Origin: Scylla paramamosain
Lineage: Eukaryota > Arthropoda > Malacostraca > Decapoda > Portunidae
Length of the DNA: 64,000 bases
NCBI RefSeq assembly: GCF_035594125.1
Contig: NC_087158.1
Location: 6,312,501-6,376,500 of the forward strand
Direction of reading: 5' to 3'
Under the pieces are notes generated by a model. The model was given only the letters and a program-made list of their open reading frames with translations, did no database searches and had not been told where the DNA came from. The position numbers and the translations under genes were made by a program. Shown here one piece after another: positions 1 through 11,432 of this stretch. How positions within the stretch are numbered: position 1 is the first letter of the stretch; every line of letters starts with the position of its first letter.

Positions 1-1030
1 CGAAAGGACATTACGAGTAACGTGTATTATGAGTGTTTTTAAGTTCCATGAGTACGAAAAAAGTTAAAACCCACAAATAACACTCTTTATAGAGAAAATA
101 AATAAATTAATTAAAACGAATTTTTTTTTTTTTGTTATTTATCTTCATAGGTACCGAGATGCCAAAATTCTGGCAAATTTCAGGGAAATTATGTGAAAAA
201 ATAATATTATGAAAAAAGTTAATTATAGCTTTTTTTTTTCGGACTGTTATGTACCAAACCCTAAAGTGTATGCAAAGCCATCTACATGAGGAAATTAAAC
301 GACTTTACCAGATACCTGTCTTTTGAGTGTTTTCAGCAAGTTAGGCACCAAAACGATAAATAATATGGAAGTCACTCTTTATGGGAATCCAAAACAAAAT
401 TACTGAAAACGTGTTTTTTTAGTGTTTTACTTAGAAAAACATTGAAACGGATGCAAACCAACCAATATGAAGAAATAGAATAATATTACTAAAAAGTTAT
501 ATTTTGAGTGTTTTTGAGCTTGTTACCTACAGAAAACGCGAGAATAGTTGCAAAGCAATCTATACTGGGAAAGAAAAGGACATTACGAGAAACGTGTATA
601 ATGAGTGTTTTATAGTTTCACAAGAACCACAAGGCAAAACACGCAAAAACTCGTGTATATGGAGATATTTCTTAGATACCAAAATGCTGAAATTCATGAA
701 GAACACTCTTAATTGAGAAACAGAACAACCTTACCAAATGGGTGTATTTTGAATCTTTTTAACATTCTTACTTACCAAAACCCCAAATTGCATGCGAAAC
801 TAGCTTTGTGTGAAAAAAAAAATATTATCAGAAAAGTGTCTTGAGATTTTTTGAGCGTGTTAGGCAACAAAGCACTAAAAAGCAGGGTAATCACCGTTAC
901 ATGGGAATAAAACCAACTTTTACCAATAACTTGCCTTTAAGTGTTTTAAGCTCCTTACATACGAAAACGCTAAAACGCATACAAAAAAAGTATTTTGAGT
1001 CTTTTGTAAGATTGTTACGTAAAAAAACGC
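1..1030 (+). repeat. Higher-order satellite, canonical part of left duplicated block
   Basis: Tandem array of diverged monomers of about 96 bp. Shared boxes recur in each: GCATGCAAA, ACATTACGAGAAACGTGTA and TTTTGAGTGTTTTT. The subunits follow the same order as in the 1.1-kb unit of the right half (for example the GGTACCGAGATGCC subunit at about 150). From about 256 the sequence is nearly identical to the stretch beginning near 45110. Chance frames here (504-716, 841-1038) start at non-ATG codons, repeat the monomer motifs and are not genes. Confidence 0.9.
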
Positions 1031-3360
1031 CTAAATGAATCGGAAATATCCTATATGGGAAAAATTAAAAGACATTACGAGAAACGTGTATTATGAGTGT
1101 TTTTGATTTTTTGGTATCAAAAGGGTAAAACGCATGAAAAACACTCTATATGGAGAAACAGAACAATACTGCCAAAAAAAACGTGCATTTTCAGTGTTAT
1201 GACATTGTTAGTTACCAAAAAGCCAAAATTCATGCAAAGACCCATATGAAACATATGACCCATACATGAAACAACTTTAAAACGTATGAAAATACTATAT
1301 ATTGAGAAACAGAATACACTAACCAAAAAGGTGTATTTTGTGTTTTTTTTTATTTTTTTGAGCTTATTATGTACAAAATCGCCTGTCATCAAACAAATCA
1401 CCCTGCATATGGAAATAAAAAGGGCATTACGAGAAACGCTTTTTGTGTTTTTTTTATTATTATTTTCTTAAGTACCAAATCAGTACTTCAATAGTGCTCT
1501 GAAGAAAAAGAACAAACTTACCAAAAACGGATAATTTTTTTACATTGATAATTACCAAAACGCCAACATGCATGTAAAGCAACCTATATGAAGAAACGAA
1601 ACGAAATCACTAGAAACTTGTCTTTTGTTATTTTTTGCGCGTGTTAGGCACCAAATCAGTAAGAAGCAACGAAATCACCCCATAGGGGAATACAAAACAA
1701 CTTTACTAAAACGTGTCTTTAGAGTGTTTTTTTTTTTAGGTTCTTACGAACTAAAATGTCAAAATACATGCAAACACCCTGTTAGGTACCAAAGCACCAA
1801 ATAACAGCCTATATGAGGAAACGAAAGGACATGACAAAAAACGTGTATTATGAATTTTTTTTTTTTTTTTTTTAGCTTCTCAGGTACCAAAACGCAAAAA
1901 TCGAGAAAGAAAAAAACATTACCAAAAGCGTGTAATTTGAATGTTTTTCACATTGTCAGGTAGGAAAACACGATAATGCTTGCTCGCTATACGAGAAAAT
2001 TAAACAACAATATAAGAAATGTGTTTTTATGTGTTTTTCAGCGTGTTAGGCACGAAAACGCTAAATAGCATGGAAAGCATCTTATATAGAAATGCAAAAT
2101 AATAAGCATGTCTTTTAAGTGTTTTAAACTTTTTACGTTCCAAAACGCTAAAACACATGCAACAAACACGAATAATCTTACCAAACAGAAAAAAAAACCT
2201 TACCAAAAACGTGTATTTTGAGTCTTTTTGAGTCTGTTACGTACATCATCTTAAAAATGCATGTAAAGCACCCTGTATGAGGAAACGATAGGACATTACG
2301 AGAAACATGCATTATCAGAGTTTTGAGTCTCTTAGGTACCAAACACTAAACCGCCTGAATGAAAATTAAATATATTCTATATCTCTTAATAGAGAAACAG
2401 AACATCACCAAAAACGTGTTTTTAAGTGTTTTTTTTTTCCTTTTTATGTACCAAAACGTCAAAATACATACGAAGCATCCTATATGGGGAAATGGAAAGA
2501 CGTTTGGAGAAACAAGTTTTATTTGTGTTTCTGAGCTTCCTAAGTAAGCTTCCTAAGTACCAAAACGCTAAAAAGGATGAATAGCACCCTATATAGAGAA
2601 AAAGAACAACATTACCTAAAATCTTTATTTTGAGCGTTTTTCACATTATGTAGCAAAACATCATAATGCATGCAGATCCCTATATGAAGAAGCAAAACGA
2701 TATTACAGGAAACGTGTCTTTTGAGTGTTTACTTGAGTGTTAGGAATCAAAATGCTAAAAAGCATTGAAAGCACCCTATTTGGCGATATAAAATAACATT
2801 ACCAAGAAAGTATCTTTAGAGTGTTTTTCACCTTCTTACATCCGAAATCGCTGAAAAGCATGCAAAACAACCTTTACGGAGAAACAAATTAACATTACCA
2901 AAAAACTTGTATTTTGATTGTTTTTGTGCTTGTTAAGTATAAAAGTGCCAAATTAAACGCAAAGCATCCCACATGGAGAAAAGAAAGGACATTACGAGAA
3001 AAGTGTATTATGAGAGATTTTGAGCTTTTTAGGTACCCAGAGTCAAAAACACACGATTAGAACTTTATATGGAAAAATAACTCAACCGAAAACTTTTACT
3101 TAAACTTTTTTTTCATATTGTTAATTACCAAAAGACAAAATGCATTGGAAGCCCCCTTTATCGGGAAACGAAATGACATTATCATCAACGTGTCTTTTGA
3201 GTGTTTTTCAACGTGTTAGACACCAAAACGCTGAAAAGCATGGAAAGCGCTCCATAAAGGAATACAAAATAACATTACTAAAAACGTGTTTTAAAGGTTC
3301 TTATGTACAGAAACGTTAAAACTCAAGCAAAACACCCTTTATAGAGAAGCGAAATAAATA
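1031..3360 (+). repeat. Divergent satellite monomers next to the LINE
   Basis: Monomers of the same family continue, but they no longer follow the 12-subunit order and differ more from each other. The poly-T stretches (about 1450, 1730, 1855 and 2430) fall at irregular intervals. The whole stretch is repeated at about 45850-48110 with small indels, so it was duplicated as a block. Frames at 1117-1401, 1286-1471 and 2359-2547 are chance frames. Confidence 0.85.
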
Positions 3361-4650
3361 TTTCGTTGATAAATTACATTCAGGACAGTTAGGGAATATC
3401 CCTTACAGAAGAATAAGATCGCAGAAGAATGATCCTAAATGGATGACAGAGGTTAAAACATTACATAGGGCGAAAGAGAAGTATATATGAGATTAAAGAC
3501 AGGGGAAGTGGTTTTAAGGCCATAATATAATGAATTAGAAAAGTCAGGAGTTTAACAAGGAAAGCTAAAAATAGTTATGAATTAAAGGTAGCCAGCCAAG
3601 CGAATATGGATCCCAAGTGATTTTATCAGGCATATAAGACGAAGAATAGAGAAACAATAGTTCCTTAAAGACAGCAGAATGGGACCTGCTTAGTTGTTGG
3701 GAGGAGATTAGTAAAATTGTGAACGAGTATTTCTTAACTGTCTTTGCCCAGGAAAACATGCAGGATTTGCCGAATAGTGACAAGATATTTAGAGTAGAAG
3801 AAAATGAGAAGCTGACAGATATTACCATAACTAAAGAGATAGTGGAACGGGAGATAGATAAGCAGAAAAGTTCAAGTCACCAGGACCAGATGAAATATAT
3901 TCCACAGTATTTAAGAATTGGAAAAAGGTTATAAGTAATCTGGATAAGGTCATGGCCAAGCGGCAGGCGACAAAGTGTTGTAATAAACGGCTCTAATTCT
4001 GAGTGGGGTCAAGTAATTAGTGGGTTGACAAAGGGATTATTAGTATTAGGGCCGGTGTTGTTTGTAATATATGTCAATGACTTGGATAGTGGAATTAGTA
4101 GTGTTGTTAGTAAATTTGCGGATGACACGAGAGTATGTAGATTAATTAGGTCAGAATCGCATACCATCGCCTTGCAGGCAGATTTGGATAGGATGAACGA
4201 ATGGACAGAAAGATGGCAAATGCAGTTTAATATCAACAAATGCAAAGCACTTAGCGTAAGTAGAAGAAACCCACACAGTAGTTACACAATGAACAATCAA
4301 GTTCTGGTAGGTTCAGGGTTAGAAAAAGATTTGAGATTTAAAGTTAGCTCTGAACTCCGTCTAAGAAAGCAATGCAAAGAGGCCAGAAACAAAGCAAATA
4401 GTGTATTATGATTCATTTTCAGGAGTGCTAAAAGTAAAACCCCCTAAGTAATATTAAAGTTACATTTAGCGCTGGTCAGACTTCATCTAGACTACGCTGT
4501 CCTATTCTGGTCACCACATCACAGGAAGAATAAAGGTCTATTAGAATCACTTCAAAGGAGAATGACTAAAAGGATACATGGAGATGAGGAGTATTCCTTA
4601 CGAAGCGAGATTCAAGCTGTTAAAATTTACATTCTTTAGAGAGACGTAGG
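3361..4650 (+). pseudogene. CR1/L2-type LINE fragment, left part (copy A)
   Basis: Remnant of a non-LTR retrotransposon ORF2. The start (about 3361-3500) encodes the linker after the endonuclease (readable as RSQKNDPKWMTE). Frame 3719-3934 and frame 4025-4411 follow; the latter has reverse transcriptase blocks LGPVLFVIYVNDLDSG and the catalytic box FADDT at about 4115, then MNEWTERWQMQFNINKCK. Several frames are needed and stops intervene, so it is dead. It is broken at 4651 by a TTAA-flanked transposon and resumes for a short stretch after 5855. An almost identical copy lies at 48122-49795. Family assignment comes from motif recognition; CR1 versus L2 cannot be settled by eye. Confidence 0.85.
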
Positions 4651-5859
4651 TTAAGGGGAGCGCCCACCTCCAATTGCATTGAAAATTATTTTTTTCACTT
4701 TTTTTTTTTTTTTGGGGGGGGCTTAAATTCATCCCACATGATAGGGGAAACGTTTGGTATACAATAATCACGGATCTGACAAGCTTAGCCTTAGGTAGAG
4801 AGCGGTTTCCCCACCCCCCCTCTGATTTTCGCCGTGTTGTGGTGGCGTCTCGATGGCCGCGTGCCACAAGCTGCCATAGAGAGAATTGCTTATTTCTCTA
4901 TCAATGGCTTACAATTTGTCCTTCTCTACAGCAAAATCTATGCTGGAAAGAAAAAAGGAAAAATATATATCCCTTTCCGATGACGCAACTACTTCCATGA
5001 TACCCCAGGGGTGAGACTATCTAGTCGGTAAAGGCCAAAAATATATAAATAAATAAATAACTAAATATTCAGTAATACTTTTATGTTTCACTTACATCAC
5101 TAATCTGATCAAATAAAATCAAAGTACAGGGAAGGGTATAAAAAGGCGATAAAAGCTATAGGCACCACACGCTGAGCCTTGCAATGTTTCAGCATTGTAT
5201 AGAAAGCCTCTAATAGCAATGATTTACAAATATAAAAATATATAAATGAAACCCCTATAAATCCTGCTCTCTCTCTGACTCAGCAAGAGAGAAAATGGAA
5301 AAGTTTTAGGGGTAGCTAGCCTCGTTTCTACTGATTTTTGGGCATCTTATTGAAAGTTGATCTATTTTTGCCTCTCCTGAAAAACATGCTTTTTTGAGGT
5401 TTTCCTGTAATGACTGGGTTATTTATTGTCCTATAGTCACCATTTTTGTCATGTAAGTAGACGGGACTGTGACACACGATCGGTAAGAAGAAATTTTCAT
5501 TTTTCAAGTAGGTTTTTTTCTTGTGATTTTTCTTATGCACAAAAAAATTTCCTCTATGTTTGACTAATGTTTTGATTACTTTATAATATAGATTTGGACA
5601 AAACCTTCTTACTGAACCTGCATAATCTTCCTAGCTGCTACCATGCACGATTTCAATGTGATCCATCGACCCTAAAATTTTTTATCCAATTTTTTTTTAC
5701 AACTTTGAAAAGAATTCACTGCACATGCGCAGTTCGTTATAGATTAATAAAAATTTCAACGAGTATTATATTTTTAATGACAAAGAAGATGAAACAATGG
5801 GAAAAAAGTCTACGGTTAAAATCAGCCACTTTGCAGGTGGAGGTGGGCGCTCCCCTTAA
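4651..5859. mobile_element. Non-autonomous DNA transposon with TTAA target duplication (piggyBac-like)
   Basis: The element spans 4655-5855 (1,201 bp) and is flanked on both sides by TTAA (4651-4654 and 5856-5859). Its termini are inverted: GGGGAGCGCCCACCTCCA at the left matches the reverse complement of the right end over 18 perfect bases, with partial similarity beyond. The related LINE copy near 49437 reads straight through the same point with a single TTAA, which is a direct empty site. No frame inside resembles a transposase (5328-5540 and 5594-5884 look like chance frames), so it is a deletion derivative or MITE. TTAA duplication is typical of piggyBac and is also known for Sola3; the ends alone do not decide. 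Confidence 0.85.
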
Positions 5860-5904
5860 GAGTGGACCTGATAGAAGTCTTTAGAAGAAGAAGATAGAAG
5901 TGTT
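5860..5904 (+). pseudogene. CR1/L2-type LINE remainder with junction filler (copy A)
   Basis: The sequence after the transposon (GAGTGGACCTGATAGAAG) continues the LINE exactly where copy B has it at about 49443. It breaks off at about 5884, and a short AAG-rich filler joins it to satellite that corresponds to about 50216 in copy B. About 750 bp present in copy B (rest of the LINE plus satellite) is missing here. Confidence 0.75.
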
Positions 5905-8373
5905 TTTGAGCTCCTAACATACCAAAACACTAAAACGCATGCAAAACACCCTTTATGAAGAAACAGAATAACATTACCAAAAACATGTATTTTCAGTGTT
6001 TTTGATCATGTTACCTATAAAAACGCTTAAATACATGCAAAGAACCCTATGTTTGGAAAACGAAAGGACATTACGAGAAACGTGTATTATGAATGTTATT
6101 AAATTCGTTAAGCACCAAAAATCTTAAATCCACAAATAATACTATAGAGAAAAAAAAATTTATTTATTTTTTTTTTGTTATTCTTCTTCATAGGTACCGA
6201 GATGCCAAAATTCTGGCAAAATTCAGGGAAATTATGTGGAAAAAAGAACATTATAAAAAAAAGTTAATTTTAGTTTTTTTTTTTCGGACAGTTATGTACC
6301 AAAACCTAAATTGCATGCAAAGCCACCTCTATAAGGAAATTAAACGACTTTACCAAAACCCTGTCTTTTGAGTGTTTTTCAGCATGTTAGGCACCAAAAC
6401 AATAAATAATATGGAAGTCACTCTATATGGGAATCCAAAACAAAATCACTTAACACTTGTCTTTTCAGTGTTTTAAGTAGAAACACGCTAAAACGGATGC
6501 AAACAAACCAATATGAAGAAATAGAATAACATTGCCAAAAAAAGTATATTTTCAGTGTTTTTGAGCCTGCTACCTACAAAAAACGCGAAAATGGATGCAA
6601 AGCACTCTATATTGGGAAACAAAAGGACATTACGAGAAACCTATATAAAGAGTGTTTTATAGTTTCACAACAACCACAATTCAAAAGTTTCTTAGATACC
6701 AAAATGCTGAAACTCATGAATAACACTCTTGATTGAGATACAGAACAACCTTACGAAATGCGTGTATTTTGAGTGTTTTTCACATTCTTAGTTACCAAAA
6801 CACAAAATTGCATGCGAAACTAGGTTTATGTGAGGAAAAAATTATATTGCCAGAAAATGTCTTTTGAGTGTTTATGAGCGTGTTAGGCGATAAAGTACTT
6901 AAAAGAAGGGCAATCACATTACATGTGAATAAAACAAACTTTTACCAAGAACTTGCCGTTAAATATTTTTGAGCTCCTTACATACCAAAACGCTAAAACG
7001 AATGCAAAAAATCCTTTATGGAGAAACACAATAACACTACAAAAAACATGTATTTTGAGTGTTTTTGATCATGTTACCTATAAAAACGCTTAAATACATG
7101 CAAAGAATCCTATGTTTGGGAAACGAAAGGACATTACGAGAAACGTGTATTATAAGAGTTTTTAAGTTACTTAAATACCAAAAAGCTAAAACCCACAAAT
7201 GACACTCTTTATGAAGAAAGAAAAAATAAAAATACAAATAAATAAATGAAATAAAAGAAAATGTTTTTTTTTTTTTTTTTTTTGTTATTCATATTCATAG
7301 GTACCGAGATGCCAAAATTCTGTTAAAATTCAGGGAAATTATGTGAATAAAAGAAAATTATCGAAAAAGTTAATTTTAGCTTTTTTTCGGACTGTTATGT
7401 ACCAAACCCTAAAATGCATGCAAAGTCATCTATATGGGGAAATTAAACGACTTTAAAAGAAAACTGTCTTTTGAGCGTTTTTAAGCATGTTAGGCACCAA
7501 AACGATAAATAATATGGAAGTCACTCTATATATGGGAATCCAAAACAAAATTACTGAAAACGTGTCTTTTCAGTGTTTTACGTAAAAAACGCTGAAACGG
7601 ATGCAAACAGACCAATATGAAGATTTAGAATAACATTACCAAAAAGGTATATTTTAAGTACTTTTGAGCTTGTAACCAACAAAAAAAAAACGCGAAAAGA
7701 AATGCAAAGCACTCTATATTGGGAAATAAAAAGACATTACGAGAAACGTGTATAATGAGTATTTTATAGGTTCACAAGAACCACGAAGCAAAAAACGCAA
7801 AAACTAGTGTATATGGAGAATTTTCTTAGGTACCAAAATGATGAAACTCCTGAATAACACTCTTAATTAAGAAACAGAATAACATTACTGATTGCGTGTA
7901 AATAAAGTGTTTTTCACATTCTTAGTTACTAGAACCCCAAATTGCATGCGAAACTATCTTTATGTGGGAAAAAAAATGACATTACCAGAAAAGTGTCTTT
8001 TGAGGGTTTTTGAGAGAGTTAGCCAATAAAGCACTAAAAAGGAGGGCAATCACATTACATGGGAATAAAACCAACTTTTACCAAGAACTTGCCTTTAAGT
8101 GTTATTTAACTCCTTATATACCAAAACGCTAAAACACATGCAAAAAACCCTTTATGGAGAAACAGATTAACATTACCAAAAACATGTATTTTGAGTGTTT
8201 TTGATCATGTTACCTCTAAAAACGTTTAAATACATGCAACGAACCCTATGTCTGGGAAAGAAAAGCACATTACGAGAAACGTGTATTATGCGTGTTTTTT
8301 TTTAAGTTCCTTAAGTACCAAAAAGCTAAAACCAACAAATAACACTCTTTATTTAGAAAATAAAAACAAAAAA
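5905..8373 (+). repeat. Higher-order satellite, about two 1.1-kb units
   Basis: Canonical subunits with the GGTACC-containing subunit at about 6193 and 7300, a spacing of 1,107 bp. The stretch matches 50216-52420 including private variants (for example the AATCACTTAACACTTGTC subunit near 6442 and 50772), so it belongs to the duplicated block. It stops at about 8373, where the non-satellite island begins. Frames 6093-6371 and 7037-7237 are chance frames. Confidence 0.9.
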
Positions 8374-8994
8374 TCACATCTAGTTTAGCTTTAGCTCATG
8401 TTTTCACATCCTAGCTGAGGTCTAAAAATGTGTACTAAGCATTTATGTTCCTTTTTACATAAGCTACTGTTGTTATTTGTTGACAGTATATAATTTATTT
8501 AGAGCTGCCTGTTATTTATTTTTCCAGTTTTTAGAGTAACATCTCTCAGGTATCAATAATTTTAACCCCCTGAGCAACAAGCAACACAGTGGTGTGCATC
8601 TCAGGGCTCTGATGGGTAATGAATGTATGTGCCTCATGATTTTCAATCCTTAAATCAAAATGAAAGTGGGAGAGAGATATTTTGAACATAACTTAGCAAC
8701 ATTTACAAAGCTGCTCCCTACCACTTTTAGTGACTTGCCATCTGGTATTCTATACAAGGCAAGTATCATGGAAGGAGGTGATCTGCCCTCATCCTAATGA
8801 ATGGCTAAGTGCAAATGCAAGCTAACCTCATCCACTCCCATTAAGTGCTGTTAGACAAGGAGTCACAGTGGAAGAACATTCCTTTTGATATGTGGGGAAA
8901 GCAGTAAGGGCAGGTGGGGCAAGTGAGCTGTAGCCAGTACTATATCCAGCATAATGAACACACCTTCACTTCCTGTTGAACTAAAATAATTTAA

Positions 8995-9155
8995 TTTTTG
9001 ACTACTGGTTTGGACCCTTTTCTGGAACTAGCATCACAGTGGGCTTTTTTTTTATTGGATTTTTGTTGCCCTTGGCCAGTGTCCCTCCTACGTAAAAAAA
9101 AAAAAAGGAAAAGAAAAAAGGGGGCGGAAAGGGGAAAAAAAAAAAAAATAATTGC
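8995..9155 (+). repeat. 3' untranslated tail of Jockey-type LINE, orphaned
   Basis: The tail carries the phrase TTGCCCTTGGCCAGTGTCCC followed by a long A-rich run (9095-9153). The same tail closes the Jockey-type LINE on the minus strand at about 21725-21870 and, diverged, at about 26485-26600. In this arm the LINE body is absent, deleted at about 8993. The frame 8998-9192 is not a gene. Confidence 0.75.
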
Positions 9156-9340
9156 ACTATCCTATGATCATATTGCATCAGATATTATATGAGGTTCCCA
9201 GAGCCAGAGTGATCTATGTGCCCTTGTGGTCAAAATTACTATTTTATTGCATTGTCTTCCTCAACCTTCCTAACGTGACAAGAGAGAGTGCAGACATCAG
9301 AATGGACCCCACATTAGGGTCAAAATCCATCCAAGTGAAA

Positions 9341-9544
9341 TTATCCACAGAACCTTTTTGTCACGCTTGAGTGATAGCTATCAGTTGCTGGGGCCAGAGA
9401 GAATAACTCCCTCGCCACAGCAGCACGAGAAGAGTCAGCCAATGACAGCTCATGCAGTGATTCACGTGTCACACTGAGACACTTCCCCGCCACGACACCC
9501 ACACACTTCACACTCTCCCTCCCTCCAGCCTGCTTGCTATCCAT
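9341..9544 (-). other. Small ATG-initiated open frame in GC-rich block (67 codons)
   Basis: A true ATG opens a 67-residue frame (MDSKQAGGRESVKCVGV...) ending in TAA. The block is richer in G+C and CpG than its surroundings. The frame is preserved in the other arm at 21323-21526 with one visible amino-acid change (Q to E). No domain, signal peptide or membrane segment is visible. It may be a short exon, a promoter-proximal GC-rich block or chance. Read on the plus strand here, the block has a CCAAT motif near 9439 and a CACGTG near 9463. Coding status is uncertain. Confidence 0.25.
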
Positions 9545-9664
9545 AAATAACAGGCTGCTATCTTAATTTTACTTTTACACAACACATAAGCCTTTCATTA
9601 TTATGACGGACAACAACATACCCCTGAGGAGCCAGAAGCCACATTCCCAGATGCTTCTAAGATT

Positions 9665-9790
9665 TATCTTAGTGGGCTATGAACATCTTAGTGCTGGTAA
9701 TTTTTTAAAGCAAAATCATTCGCAACTAAGAACCATGGAACATTCATAGCTATGAATGGGTCAGGGCTTTCATAGCTCACTAAGACAACA
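9665..9790. repeat. Foldback repeat with internal 16-bp palindrome
   Basis: CTTAGTGGGCTATGAA near 9669 pairs with TTCATAGCTCACTAAG near 9770 (15 of 16 positions). Between them lies a perfect palindrome ATTCATAGCTATGAAT at 9742-9757. The structure is also present in the other arm at about 21070-21205. It could be a small foldback or MITE relic; no target duplication was identified. Confidence 0.4.
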
Positions 9791-10026
9791 GTTTCTCCTC
9801 AACAACAACAACAATGTGAACATATCCTTGTCTGAAAATAAAATCAGAAAAAAAAACCTGAAAGTAAGCATTAAGATGGGTTTTATTATCAATATCAAGT
9901 AGTCTTCAAACACACTGAATAGTCTTTTGCTTTGAATAAATCATGTGTGTTTAACTGACTTGCTAGTTGAGTACTGAAATCACATTTCTGGAAATTACAC
10001 TCATTAATAATCACAGCAGCAACACA

Positions 10027-10511
10027 ACAATTATGCGATAAAAGAATGCACTTTAGGGTTTAGTACATAACAGTCCGAAAAAAAAAAAAGCTGAAATTAA
10101 CTTTTTTGATAATATTCTTTTATCGCATAATTGCCCTGAATTTTCCCAGAATTTTGTCATCTCGGTACCTATGAAGATGAATAACAAAAAAAAAAAATCC
10201 TATTTATTTTATTTTTTAATTTTTTTTATTTTCTAAATAAAGAGTGTTATTTGTGAGTTTTAGCTTTTTGGTACTTAAGGAACTTATAAAAACACTCATA
10301 ATACACGTTTCTCGTAATGTCCTTTTGTTTCCCAAACATAATGTTCTTTGCATGTACTTAAGCGTTTTTATAGATCACATGATCAAAAACACTCAAAATA
10401 CATGTTTTTGGTAATGTTATTCTGTTTCTCCATAAAGTTTGTTTTGCATGCGTTTTAGCGGTTTGGTATATAAGGGGTTAAAAAATACTTAAAGGCAAAT
10501 TCTTCGTAAAA
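10027..10511 (-). repeat. Inverted satellite fragment bridging the two left arms
   Basis: The same satellite family read on the minus strand (GGTACC subunit near 10165 and the GCATGCGTTTTAGCGGTTTG box near 10446). It is the only clear inverted satellite block in the window. Its first about 20 bases (CAATTATGCGATAAAAGAAT) are plus-oriented satellite that recurs inverted at 10114-10133, giving a snap-back junction. It joins arm A to arm B, which are not joined this way in the right-hand copy. Confidence 0.85.
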
Positions 10512-10697
10512 GTGATGAAATTATTCCTTTGAAAGTATTGATGGCTGATCTCTTTCTATAGGTGAGGGTTAGTGTTCTCTACTGTACTAAATACTGAACT
10601 GTCTTTTGTACTATTTCTCCATCTGTATCCTACCCAGTAATGGTAATAGACTGAGGAACTCCCCACCTTTGTTCATTTTTACTAAGTATTGTCCTAG

Positions 10698-10870
10698 TGG
10701 TAATCAGATGCAGCACTGATTTGCTTAGGAGTTGGGTATCTGAGAATGAGTGGTTATTGGCACCAAGTGCAGCTCAGTTGTGGGTAACTCCAGTTGTTGG
10801 GAGCATTCCATGGTACACAGATGGTGGGATAGTCTTGCCTTGGACTCTTGCAAATGTGTACTATGTCCCA
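10698..10870 (+). pseudogene. Duplicated copy of candidate exon A
   Basis: A 173-bp segment open in one frame (VIRCSTDLLRSW...) bounded by a possible acceptor (pyrimidine-rich tract ending CCTAG) and a good donor consensus (CCA, then GTGAGT). It is the inverted copy of 33429-33257; two amino-acid changes are visible (T/I and A/T). No protein family recognised. It sits in the derived arm, opposite in orientation to the candidate gene, so it is probably a non-functional copy. Confidence 0.3.
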
Positions 10871-11432
10871 GTGAGTTTTGTTTTTATTTAACATGAATCC
10901 TAAGTTTATTTAGGCATTTCAGGGACTTATTGTGGGTGATGGAGATCTGCACAGCACTCTTCTCTTGGTGGGTGGGTAGCTGTAGAAAAATTCATATAAA
11001 TAGAGATGTCAGATGTAGGTAAAATAGAGAAATGTTGGTTTGATTGTGAACTAAATCCCACAACTTATATTATCTTTGATAAGAAAGGTTTCGTTTAGAC
11101 CATGAAAATTGGATAAATGAAGCTAAGCATTATTTTACTGCAACAAGAAGGCACACAAAGTGAAGGAGATCGCATACTTGACTTTAGTTTGTTGTTCCAT
11201 TGATGGGGAACTTGTATCATTGTTAAAAGCTTAAATCCTGTAAAATAGCATGGATACATCTGAATCTTTATTCAGTCAAAAGTTTATATGATGTGTAGAC
11301 TATTCAAGCTTGCCAGCCTGGAGCCTGGAGCCTGCTTGTTGTAGAGTTGTCCTATGTTCTGTAGATTTGCTTGATATTATAAACAATTATGATAAAATTT
11401 TTGTAAACAATTTTGTTCTTTATTTCTTTCAG

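Larger units (their letters stand above)
8374..10026. repeat. Inverted duplication, arm A (left copy)
   Basis: Reverse complement of 20841-25898, nearly identical with scattered substitutions. It is shorter because 3.4 kb (about 21873-25286, mostly LINE bodies) is missing at about 8993. It retains the A-rich 3' tail of the Jockey-type LINE at about 9000-9155, so the LINE was there before the duplication. It holds a local inverted repeat (9665-9790) and a GC-richer block with a small open frame (9341-9544). Confidence 0.88.

Noticed and set aside
504..3828. Many short open frames in the left satellite (for example 504-716, 841-1038, 2359-2547)
   Set aside because: They start mostly at TTG or GTG, repeat the monomer motifs, recur with indels in other units and lie in tandem satellite.
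8998..9370. Frames 8998-9192 and 9152-9370, mirrored at 21497-21869
   Set aside because: They cover a LINE 3' tail and its A-rich run, or lack an ATG and domain. Conservation between arms only reflects the recent duplication.
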